The notes under the pieces are model-generated. The model was not told where the DNA came from. It did no database searches and worked only from the letters and a program-made list of their open reading frames with translations. This document shows, in pieces, positions 1 to 4,829 of a DNA stretch of 5,630 bases. How positions within the stretch are numbered: the stretch's first letter is position 1; every line of letters begins with the position of its first letter. Source of the DNA: Clostridia bacterium (lineage in GTDB: Bacteria; Bacillota; Clostridia; Oscillospirales; CAG-382); assembly GCA_017397605.1 (NCBI GenBank), contig JAFQII010000143.1, positions 1-5,630 of the forward strand, in the 5' to 3' direction. Both the position numbers and the translations under genes were made by a program.

Positions 1-1088
1 ATGGTCTCGATCATTTCGATGCCCGCGACGGTCGCGCCGGCCAGCTTGCCCGAGTCTCTCATCTGCACGCGCGTCAGATTGATGCGCTTTTTGGAGATGA
101 TACGCGACATAAACATATTGATCAGGACGGAGGAAATACCTACCAATGTCAAAACCAGGCTGTAGCGGATGATGACCACAAGGTAAAATACCATCATTGT
201 GCTCTGGATTGCAAGCGGAGCAAAGGTGCTGACCAGGCTGCTTGCGACAGAAGCATTGGAGCCCATTCGCTGCTGGATGTCACCCGCCATACGCTGTGAG
301 AAAAACTCCATCGGCATGTGCAGTACCTTCCACATAAAGGTGGTGCTGCCGACTGCCGCGATTTTGGCGTTGATGCGCGCCGAGTAAATTGCCTGAATGA
401 ACGCGAGGATGATCTGTACGACCGAAAGCGCAGTCAAGCCGTAGATAAACGGCATCAGCCAATCGGGGTTTTGCCCCGTCAGCAAACGGTCCATAAAAAT
501 GCGTGAAAACGCGGGATTGATGATGCCGATGAGCGAGGTGATCACCGTCGTGATGACGGTAAATGCAATTGCCACGCCCGCGCCCTTCATGCGCTTTTTG
601 GCAAATGCCCAGACGCTTTTCGGCTTGCCGCCCGGTTCAAACGTCTCGGACGGCTCAAACATCAGACAAATGCCGGTAAACGATTTGTCAAACGTTTCCA
701 TCGGGACGGAATAACAGCCCTTGGCAGGGTCATTGATCACGGCTTTGTTGCCTTTAAAACCGTCGAGCACGACGAAGTGGTTGAAATTCCAGTGAATGAT
801 GCAGGGAAATTTGCCGTTCTTTTTGAGGTCTTCCGGCTCGTAGCGGTAGCCCTTGGCGGTGAGTCCGTAGCTGCGTGCGGCTTTGAGCACGTTTTTGGCA
901 TTGGAGCCGTCTCGGGAGACGCCGCAATCTGCACGCACCTGCTCCAGCGGAATCCATTTTTCATAATATGCCAAAATCATGGTCAGTGATGCGGCGCCGC
1001 ATTCCAAGGCTTCCATCTGCATCACGACAGGTACTTTGGCGGCACCCTTGGTGACCGGTTGCTTGATTTTTTTTGCGGTTTCGCCCAT
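1..1088 (-). CDS. NHLP/NHLM-type peptide exporter ABC transporter, C39 peptidase + permease (partial, C-terminus beyond left edge)
   Basis: An exporter that should cleave a double-glycine leader from a small peptide (bacteriocin/RiPP type) and carry it across the membrane. Visible are 362 residues. A C39 peptidase domain occupies about 20-145: Q24 (oxyanion hole) and catalytic C30 lie in QMEALECGAASL, H104 in NFNHFVVLDG and D120 in INDPAKG, so the full Cys/His/Asp set is present. A permease domain follows, with likely membrane helices near 170-192, 209-234, 285-305 and 310-329. The reading stops at ...IEMIET, in the late permease region, so the ATPase domain with its Walker motifs is not in view. 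The start is the ATG at 1088, with GAGGTGAGG at 1100-1092 just upstream. It follows the HlyD-like gene by 10 nt, its expected partner. The NHLP/NHLM assignment comes from remembered family resemblance and the gene pair; the C39-ABC assignment is firm. Confidence 0.93.
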   Translation of the reverse strand, partial: MGETAKKIKQPVTKGAAKVPVVMQMEALECGAASLTMILAYYEKWIPLEQVRADCGVSRDGSNAKNVLKAARSYGLTAKGYRYEPEDLKKNGKFPCIIHWNFNHFVVLDGFKGNKAVINDPAKGCYSVPMETFDKSFTGICLMFEPSETFEPGGKPKSVWAFAKKRMKGAGVAIAFTVITTVITSLIGIINPAFSRIFMDRLLTGQNPDWLMPFIYGLTALSVVQIILAFIQAIYSARINAKIAAVGSTTFMWKVLHMPMEFFSQRMAGDIQQRMGSNASVASSLVSTFAPLAIQSTMMVFYLVVIIRYSLVLTLVGISSVLINMFMSRIISKKRINLTRVQMRDSGKLAGATVAGIEMIET

Positions 1089-1098
1089 ATGCCTCACC

Positions 1099-1572
1099 TC
1101 AATTCAAGACAAAGGACATGGGTGAAACACTGTCGACAATGATCTCTGCCTGATGAACGCCCTCCGGCAATTCGCCGTCGATGCTGACGGCATAGACCCA
1201 TTCGCCGACCTGCAGACCGCCGACGTGAAGCGCATATTCGGTAAACGCGGTGTCAACCGCTATGGGCTGGGCGGAAATCTCCGCGACCTTGTATTCCTTG
1301 CCGCCGACCGTAACGGTCATGCCTTTTTCGATCGAAGCGATGTCTGATTCTTTGACAAATACGGTCGTATTGCCGTTTTCTGCAATGGCAACGACGGAGA
1401 GCTCGGTATCCAGGCGGCCGAACACACCCCACACACATACGCCGATGAGCAAAACAACGATCGCAGTCAAGAGAATCCATACGCTCGGATTGGATACGCG
1501 GATGTATTCGTTGAGCTGCTCGGGAGAGGAAACGCGGTCGATGCTTTTTTTGCGGAATAACTGTTCGTTCAT
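1099..1572 (-). CDS. Short HlyD/NHLM-type secretion (membrane fusion) protein, 157 aa
   Basis: Probable adaptor subunit of the peptide exporter encoded next in the operon. The N-terminus (MNEQLFRKKSIDRVSSPEQL) resembles the start of NHLM bacteriocin-system secretion proteins. One membrane helix lies at about 31-51, followed by an extracytoplasmic part whose stretch around 72-100 (VFVKESDIASIEKGMTVTVG) resembles the lipoyl/barrel segment of HlyD proteins. The C-terminus IIVDSVSPMSFVLN also fits the family's end. At 157 aa it is much shorter than classical HlyD proteins and has no long coiled-coil hairpin. A TTG start at 1587 would add five residues, but the ATG at 1572 is preferred because GAGGAG sits 7 nt before it. 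It starts 11 nt after the kinase stop and ends 10 nt before the ABC gene. Family membership is likely; the exact role is inferred from position. Confidence 0.85.
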   Translation of the reverse strand: MNEQLFRKKSIDRVSSPEQLNEYIRVSNPSVWILLTAIVVLLIGVCVWGVFGRLDTELSVVAIAENGNTTVFVKESDIASIEKGMTVTVGGKEYKVAEISAQPIAVDTAFTEYALHVGGLQVGEWVYAVSIDGELPEGVHQAEIIVDSVSPMSFVLN

Positions 1573-1579
1573 GGCGATG

Positions 1580-1585
1580 CTCCTC
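1580..1585 (-). promoter_or_regulatory. Ribosome binding site that sets the HlyD-like start
   Basis: GAGGAG (minus strand) lies 7 nt before the ATG at 1572 and overlaps the TGA stop of the upstream kinase gene (TGAGGAG). This placement supports the ATG over the in-frame TTG at 1587 and suggests ribosomes ending on the kinase can start again here. Confidence 0.8.
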
Positions 1586-1991
1586 AAATCTTTTTCTTGA
1601 TGGATAAGATGTTCTGTCCGTCCTTGTACTCGTATGTGATCTCGTCCATGGTTTTCTTTACCATATAAATACCGAGACCGCCGATCCCTCTTTCCTCCGC
1701 GGAGAGGGTTATGTCGGGATCCTCCTTGGCAAGCGGGTCATACGGAACGCCGTTGTCGATAAATGTGATGACGACCGCGAGCGGGTCCTCCGTGACCTCG
1801 ACGCGCACGGTGGCGCTTCCGATCTCGGGATTGTAGGCATAGTGCGCGATATTGCCAAAGAGCTCATCGATCGCAATATCGATCTGCATCTGTGCTTTCG
1901 GGGGGCAGTCAAGGGATTCCAATTGTTCGTTGACAAAGTCAGTGACTGTCTCAATGTTTTCGACAGTAGCGGCAATGGTCAATTCTTTCAT
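1584..1991 (-). CDS. SpoIIAB/RsbW-type anti-sigma factor serine kinase (HATPase), 135 aa
   Basis: A small cytoplasmic GHKL-fold ATPase. In this family the protein holds a partner such as a sigma factor and phosphorylates a STAS antagonist on serine. The N box is seen as DELFGNIAHYAY (E43, N47), the G1 box as FIDNGVPYDP (D79, G81), and the G2 glycines as RGIGGLGIYMVKK (101-113). At 135 aa the length matches SpoIIAB/RsbW proteins, which consist of the ATPase domain alone. The ATG at 1991 overlaps the phosphatase stop (ATGA), and GGAGG at 2003-1999, inside the end of the phosphatase gene, gives a 7-nt spacing, so translation is probably coupled. Its expected partners, the STAS protein and the PP2C phosphatase, lie directly upstream in the operon. 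No sigma factor is in view, so its target could be a distant sigma factor or another protein. Confidence 0.93.
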   Translation of the reverse strand: MKELTIAATVENIETVTDFVNEQLESLDCPPKAQMQIDIAIDELFGNIAHYAYNPEIGSATVRVEVTEDPLAVVITFIDNGVPYDPLAKEDPDITLSAEERGIGGLGIYMVKKTMDEITYEYKDGQNILSIKKKI

Positions 1992-3844
1992 TTTGTATCC
2001 TCCGCTTGTTCTTTGCCGTCGCCCTTGTAAGTCAGCGCCAGCATGGTAATATCGTCAAATTGCGGCGCTTCTCCGACAAACGCATCCACAGCCGCCTTGA
2101 CCGAATCGCAAATGGATTTCGGATCGGTATCCGAATGGCGGTTGAGCGTATCGAGCAAACGCTCCTCGCCGTACAGCCCGCTTTGGGAATCGGTCGCTTC
2201 GGTGACGCCGTCGGTGTAGAGATAGATCACGTCTCCGGGCTCAAGCTGCAGCTCGTTTTTGCGGTAGCGGATACCCTCCATACCTGCCAAAACAAGTCCG
2301 GGGCGGGATTTGAGATAGGTGTAGCTGCCGTCTGCGTGCTTGACCAACGGCGGGTTGTGGCCCGCGTTTGCAAACGTGATTTTTCCCGTTTTGACGTTCA
2401 AAAGGCCCATCCACGCGGTGACGAACATGCCTGCTTCGTTGCCCTCGCACAGCTTTTCGTTTGCAACGGTAAAGACTTCCTCGACGCTCATGCCCGATTC
2501 GGCATAGCTCTTGAGCAGGGTTTTGGAGGTCATCATAAACATTGCCGCAGGGATTCCCTTGCCCGACACGTCCGCAACCAAAAACGCCAGCGTATCTTCG
2601 TCTACAAAATAGAAGTCATAAAAGTCGCCGCCGACTTCCTTGGCGGTGTACATAGCCGCCTGAATCTCAAACTCTTTGCGGTTGGGATACGGCGGAAACA
2701 CCGAAGGCAGCGCCGAGTGCTGGATCGCTTTTACAAATGCCAGTTCCGCGTCGATTCTGGCGGCGGCATCCGAAATGTAACGCTTGAGCGTATCGACGGT
2801 CGAGTTGATATCGTCGGAAAGCGCGTCAAACTCCGCATGGGAACGAACGTCCACCACGGTGTCCAGATTGCCCTCGGTGATCGAGGAAAGCGAGGAGTTG
2901 ATCTTGTAGATGTTTTTGACCACGAGACGGCTGACCAGGAAAAAGATCATAATAAACAGTGCCGCAAATACAACGATCTGCATTGCCGTGGTTACACCGA
3001 CGGCAACGTTGCGCGAGAGCGCCGCTTCGCTTTTGGGCATGACCGCTACGATGGTATAACCCTCGGTTACCTGATACATGCAGTAGCAGGGCCGGCCGTA
3101 AACATCCTGCACAAAGGATTCGTTGGCGGGGGTGCTTGCCGAATCGATCCAGATGCCCGTGATATCGAGGTTTTTGCCTTCGTTGCCCTGGCGGTCGCTG
3201 ACGATATTCCAATCTTCGTCGGCGATGATGATCGAACCGCCCTCGCCGACGTGGCGGTTGCGGGTAACGCCTACGACAAACTCATCAATATCGCGCTGGA
3301 AACGTTCGGAACCGTAGCCGACCTGAACGAATCCGCCGTTGTTTAATACGACACCGCCGTATTTGCGGGAAATGGATGCGTCGTACGAAACGGGCTGATA
3401 ACTCTGCACGTATTCGGTCTCGCCCGAGAGCAATACCATAAACTCGCCGGATTGCGCACCGCTTGCCATGTCATATTCCAAAAAATCGTCGTATGTGCTC
3501 GCTTTGATGATACCTTGGGCATCGATGTAATTGACTTCGGTCACATCGTATACTTTGGCAAGGGCGTGCAACAGCTCGGAAGTAATAACATCTGCGGTGT
3601 TCAGCTCGGAGGCGATCTGCCGCGTCAGCCTCAGCAGGTTTTCGTCGGAAGCATCAATGATGTCCTCGCGGACATCCGAGATGTTCAATCTCAGCAGATT
3701 GATCGCGTTTTGCTCCGCAAGCCTGGTCTGAAAGATCCATAAAAACGCGGTTGTTGCCATTAAAGCGATCACGACAAGGATCAATAACCACCGTTGAAAC
3801 GATTGAGAAATCCTGCGCTTCTTGTTTTGCTTTGTGTTGCTCAT
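1988..3844 (-). CDS. Membrane sensor phosphatase: Cache-like sensor, HAMP, SpoIIE/PP2C domain, 618 aa
   Basis: A signal-responsive serine phosphatase expected to dephosphorylate the STAS antagonist. A basic N-terminus is followed by TM1 (about 19-39), a large extracytoplasmic region (40-282) with two PAS-like modules typical of double Cache domains (VNYIDAQGIIKAST near 104-117; GSIIIADEDWNIVSD near 203-217), TM2 (about 283-305), HAMP (about 306-358) and a linker with AELAFVKAIQHSALPSVFPP. The PP2C/SpoIIE domain spans about 390-606. Its metal-binding motifs are intact: EVGGDFYD (403-410), ADVSGKGIPAA (424-434), NAGHNPP (493-499), YTDGVTEA (543-550) and FDDIT (596-600). The ATG at 3844, 19 nt after the STAS stop, is preferred to upstream in-frame starts, which would read back into the STAS gene. 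The domain calls are strong; the ligand is unknown. Confidence 0.95.
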   Translation of the reverse strand: MSNTKQNKKRRISQSFQRWLLILVVIALMATTAFLWIFQTRLAEQNAINLLRLNISDVREDIIDASDENLLRLTRQIASELNTADVITSELLHALAKVYDVTEVNYIDAQGIIKASTYDDFLEYDMASGAQSGEFMVLLSGETEYVQSYQPVSYDASISRKYGGVVLNNGGFVQVGYGSERFQRDIDEFVVGVTRNRHVGEGGSIIIADEDWNIVSDRQGNEGKNLDITGIWIDSASTPANESFVQDVYGRPCYCMYQVTEGYTIVAVMPKSEAALSRNVAVGVTTAMQIVVFAALFIMIFFLVSRLVVKNIYKINSSLSSITEGNLDTVVDVRSHAEFDALSDDINSTVDTLKRYISDAAARIDAELAFVKAIQHSALPSVFPPYPNRKEFEIQAAMYTAKEVGGDFYDFYFVDEDTLAFLVADVSGKGIPAAMFMMTSKTLLKSYAESGMSVEEVFTVANEKLCEGNEAGMFVTAWMGLLNVKTGKITFANAGHNPPLVKHADGSYTYLKSRPGLVLAGMEGIRYRKNELQLEPGDVIYLYTDGVTEATDSQSGLYGEERLLDTLNRHSDTDPKSICDSVKAAVDAFVGEAPQFDDITMLALTYKGDGKEQAEDTK

Positions 3845-3848
3845 GCTG

Positions 3849-3860
3849 CTTCCGTTCCTT
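3849..3860 (-). promoter_or_regulatory. Ribosome binding site of the sensor phosphatase
   Basis: On the minus strand AAGGAACGGAAG lies 4 nt before the ATG at 3844. It offers AAGGA (11-nt spacing) or GGAAG (4-nt spacing), neither ideal. Its position just after the STAS stop still supports this start over the longer in-frame reading that would overlap the STAS gene. Confidence 0.55.
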
Positions 3861-3863
3861 GTC

Positions 3864-4160
3864 TTATTCGATGGTAAGAATGTCCGAAAAACCGGTGATT
3901 TCAAAAATGTCCGCAATGGTATCGTTTACATTGCGCACAATCATTTCGCCCTGCTTGTTCATCACCTTTTGTGCGGCGAGCAGAACGCGCAGACCCGCGG
4001 AGGAGAGATACTCCAGCGAAACAAAGTCAAAAACCAGCTTTTCGATTCCGCCGATGCTGTGCTTGAGCTCCGCCTACAGCTGGGGCGCAGTGGTGGTGTC
4101 CAGTCTGCCGACGACAGTCAGAATCAGTTCGGTTCCGTTGATGCTCTTTTCGATTGTCAT
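3864..4160 (-). pseudogene. STAS-domain anti-sigma factor antagonist (SpoIIAA/RsbV type) with in-frame amber codon
   Basis: The first gene of the operon encodes a 98-residue STAS protein if the TAG at 4076-4074 (codon 29) is ignored. It begins MTIEKSINGTELILTVVGRL, with the family's GRLDTTTAPQL strand-turn. After the TAG the frame stays open and continues with DFVSLEYLSSAGLRVLLAA; S54 in SSAGLR aligns with the serine phosphorylated in SpoIIAA/RsbV. The C-terminus (NVNDTIADIFEITGFSDIL) is intact and the gene ends in TAA. In relatives the position after APQL is usually Glu, so one G-to-T change (GAG to TAG) would explain the stop. The ATG at 4160 has GAGGT 8 nt upstream. As written, only 28 residues would be made. 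It may be a real nonsense mutation, a sequencing error, or read through; pseudogene is the literal reading. No other inactivating change is seen. Confidence 0.85.
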
Positions 4161-4228
4161 AATCCATTACCTCGTTTGGGAAAAATATAGTTGTCGGTTG
4201 CAGAATACTGCAAAATACGACTTTGATC

Positions 4229-4266
4229 GACTTTTGTATATTATATACGATTAATGTACAAAAGTC
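4229..4266. promoter_or_regulatory. Candidate operator: perfect 10-bp inverted repeat bracketing the operon promoter
   Basis: GACTTTTGTA at 4229-4238 is perfectly matched by TACAAAAGTC at 4257-4266, with an 18-bp centre. The arms cover the -35 box and the likely start-site region of the minus-strand promoter, and the -10 lies between them. A further half-site-like copy, CGACTTTG, sits at 4218-4225 beside CGACTTTTG at 4228-4236. The arrangement suits a dimeric repressor; the protein is unknown. Confidence 0.55.
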
Positions 4267-4268
4267 CA
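4240..4268 (-). promoter_or_regulatory. Promoter of the minus-strand operon (sigma-A-like)
   Basis: On the minus strand TGGACT (4268-4263; 4 of 6 matches to TTGACA) and a perfect TATAAT (4245-4240) are separated by 17 nt. Transcription would start near 4233, giving a leader of about 73 nt before the STAS ATG at 4160. The -10 sits inside the palindrome GTATATTATATAC (4236-4248). Confidence 0.7.
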
Positions 4269-4377
4269 GAGGTCTCTGTTATTTTTTTACACTTTTTTGC
4301 CTGCGCGCACCCGCGGGGGAGCGATATTTGCTTCGGGCTTGCGATTGGCAAAAAGGCGTTGCTTTGACGGGATTTGA

Positions 4378-4407
4378 CAGCCAAAACATTTTGTGGATGT
4401 TTTGCTG
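4378..4407. repeat. Inverted repeat / hairpin, 8-bp perfect stem extendable to 11 bp
   Basis: CAAAACAT (4382-4389) pairs with ATGTTTTG (4397-4404) across a 7-nt loop. CAG (4378-4380) and CTG (4405-4407) extend it past one bulged C. No T-run follows on either strand, so it does not look like an intrinsic terminator; an operator or RNA element is possible. Confidence 0.5.
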
Positions 4408-4410
4408 ATT

Positions 4411-4429
4411 CTACAATATAATATAGTAG
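4411..4429. repeat. Imperfect 19-bp palindrome containing TATAAT
   Basis: From CTAC to GTAG, 8 of 9 base pairs match around a central A. It contains a perfect TATAAT on the plus strand (4417-4422), but no good -35 lies 16-18 nt upstream. It could be an activator-dependent promoter or a protein binding site. Confidence 0.4.
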
Positions 4430-4434
4430 AAAAA

Positions 4435-4447
4435 CATTGCGGCAATG
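4435..4447. repeat. 13-bp perfect palindrome CATTGC-G-GCAATG
   Basis: Two 6-bp arms flank one central G. A related ATTGCAAT palindrome lies at 4642-4649, in the spacer of the plus-strand promoter. This could be one factor's site in two places, or chance. Confidence 0.35.
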
Positions 4448-4549
4448 CTGTCGGAATGCGGATCTGTCTCTTGCGTGTGCAAAAAAGTAAGAAGGCGGGC
4501 AAGGAAAACGGCAGAAAACAGGAAGCAATTTGAGAGAAAGCAGGGACAA

Positions 4550-4601
4550 TTCTTTCATTTTTTTGACGGAAAGGCTTTGGAAAACACCGAAAATGAAAGA
4601 A
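4550..4601. repeat. Perfect 12-bp inverted repeat upstream of the solute-binding protein promoter
   Basis: TTCTTTCATTTT (4550-4561) is perfectly matched by AAAATGAAAGAA (4590-4601) across 28 bp. Inside, CGG (4567-4569) can pair with CCG (4587-4589) if five bases bulge. It ends 35 bp before the -35 box of the plus-strand promoter. A regulator site is the simplest reading; the stem is too AT-rich and lacks a following T-run for a normal terminator. Confidence 0.5.
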
Positions 4602-4620
4602 ATATGAACAAATGTAAGAT

Positions 4621-4634
4621 TTTTTTGCAAAAAA
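4621..4634 (+). promoter_or_regulatory. A/T-tract palindrome next to the -35 box, possible UP element
   Basis: Six T, GC, six A (4621-4634) ends two bases before TTGACA. A- and T-tracts directly upstream of the -35 often bind the RNA polymerase alpha subunit and bend DNA, which fits a strong promoter. The function is inferred from position only. Confidence 0.45.
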
Positions 4635-4636
4635 TA

Positions 4637-4665
4637 TTGACATTGCAATCATTTTATGGTACGAT
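4637..4665 (+). promoter_or_regulatory. Promoter of the solute-binding protein gene (sigma-A-like)
   Basis: A consensus TTGACA (4637-4642) and TACGAT (4660-4665; 4 of 6 to TATAAT) are separated by exactly 17 nt. Transcription would begin near 4672, giving a leader of about 158 nt before the ATG at 4830. Confidence 0.75.
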
Positions 4666-4734
4666 AACTATGTTCATATATCAAATATTCGGGCAAATGT
4701 TTTCTTTTTGAAAAATTCCCATACTCGGGAGAAT

Positions 4735-4800
4735 GCCGTTTACACCTGCTTTTTCGCAGATGTCAAGGAGAGCGTATTTGTGCGGATATTGGTAAACTGC
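4735..4800 (+). ncRNA. Possible structured mRNA leader of the solute-binding protein gene
   Basis: GCCGTTTAC (4735-4743) can pair with GTAAACTGC (4792-4800) at 8 of 9 positions. Within it, or in competition at its edge, ACACCTGC (4742-4749) can pair with GCAGATGT (4756-4763) over a TTTTTC loop with one mismatch. The outer stem ends 17 nt before the GGAGG. No known riboswitch class is recognised; it may simply stabilise the mRNA. Confidence 0.35.
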
Positions 4801-4817
4801 AAAACAATTCTTATTAT

Positions 4818-4822
4818 GGAGG
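4818..4822 (+). promoter_or_regulatory. Ribosome binding site of the solute-binding protein
   Basis: GGAGG, in the longer TGGAGGAAAAG, sits 7 nt before the ATG at 4830. It is near ideal and fixes the start. Confidence 0.85.
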
Positions 4823-4829
4823 AAAAGTT

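Larger units (their letters stand above)
4269..4636. other. Central part of the divergent intergenic region, no gene seen
   Basis: About 370 bp between the two promoter cores. The short open frames here lack a convincing ribosome binding site, resemble nothing known and overlap control signals. The stretch holds T-runs near 4282-4298, a GC-rich patch at 4299-4323, a hairpin (4378-4407), two palindromes (4411-4429 and 4435-4447), a purine-rich stretch on the plus strand (about 4481-4546) and a 12-bp inverted repeat (4550-4601). No peptide precursor with a Nif11- or NHLP-like leader was found. Confidence 0.6.

Noticed and set aside
2006..3346. 446-codon open frame on the plus strand
   Set aside because: It lies wholly antisense to the phosphatase, whose motifs are unmistakable. 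Its translation resembles no family and it has no good ribosome binding site. It is a shadow of GC-biased third positions.
3845..3916. Upstream extension of the phosphatase by 24 codons
   Set aside because: It would read back into the end of the STAS gene in another frame and start from a non-ATG codon. The ATG at 3844 gives the normal short basic N-terminus before TM1.
4223..4251. Plus-strand promoter TTGATC-17-TACGAT opposite the operon promoter
   Set aside because: The spacing fits but the -35 is weak, and the whole match lies within the AT-rich operon promoter and its repeat. It would leave a leader of more than 500 nt, and a much better promoter exists at 4637-4665.
4267..4290. CAGAGGTCTCTG followed by a T-run as a plus-strand terminator
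   Set aside because: The stem is only 4-5 bp, and no plus-strand gene lies upstream to be terminated. The site abuts the minus-strand promoter.
4241..4652. Two overlapping minus-strand frames of 121-135 codons in the intergenic region
   Set aside because: They overlap each other in different frames, lack recognisable domains, and cover the promoters, operator-like repeats and A/T tracts.
4445..4711. 88-codon plus-strand frame as a possible bacteriocin precursor
   Set aside because: No ribosome binding site, no double-glycine or Nif11/NHLP-like leader, composition typical of noncoding purine-rich DNA, and it runs through the promoter of the solute-binding protein.
4672..4829. Known riboswitch in the leader
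   Set aside because: I could not match the conserved cores of the purine, THF, glycine, guanidine, ZTP or fluoride classes, so no class is claimed.
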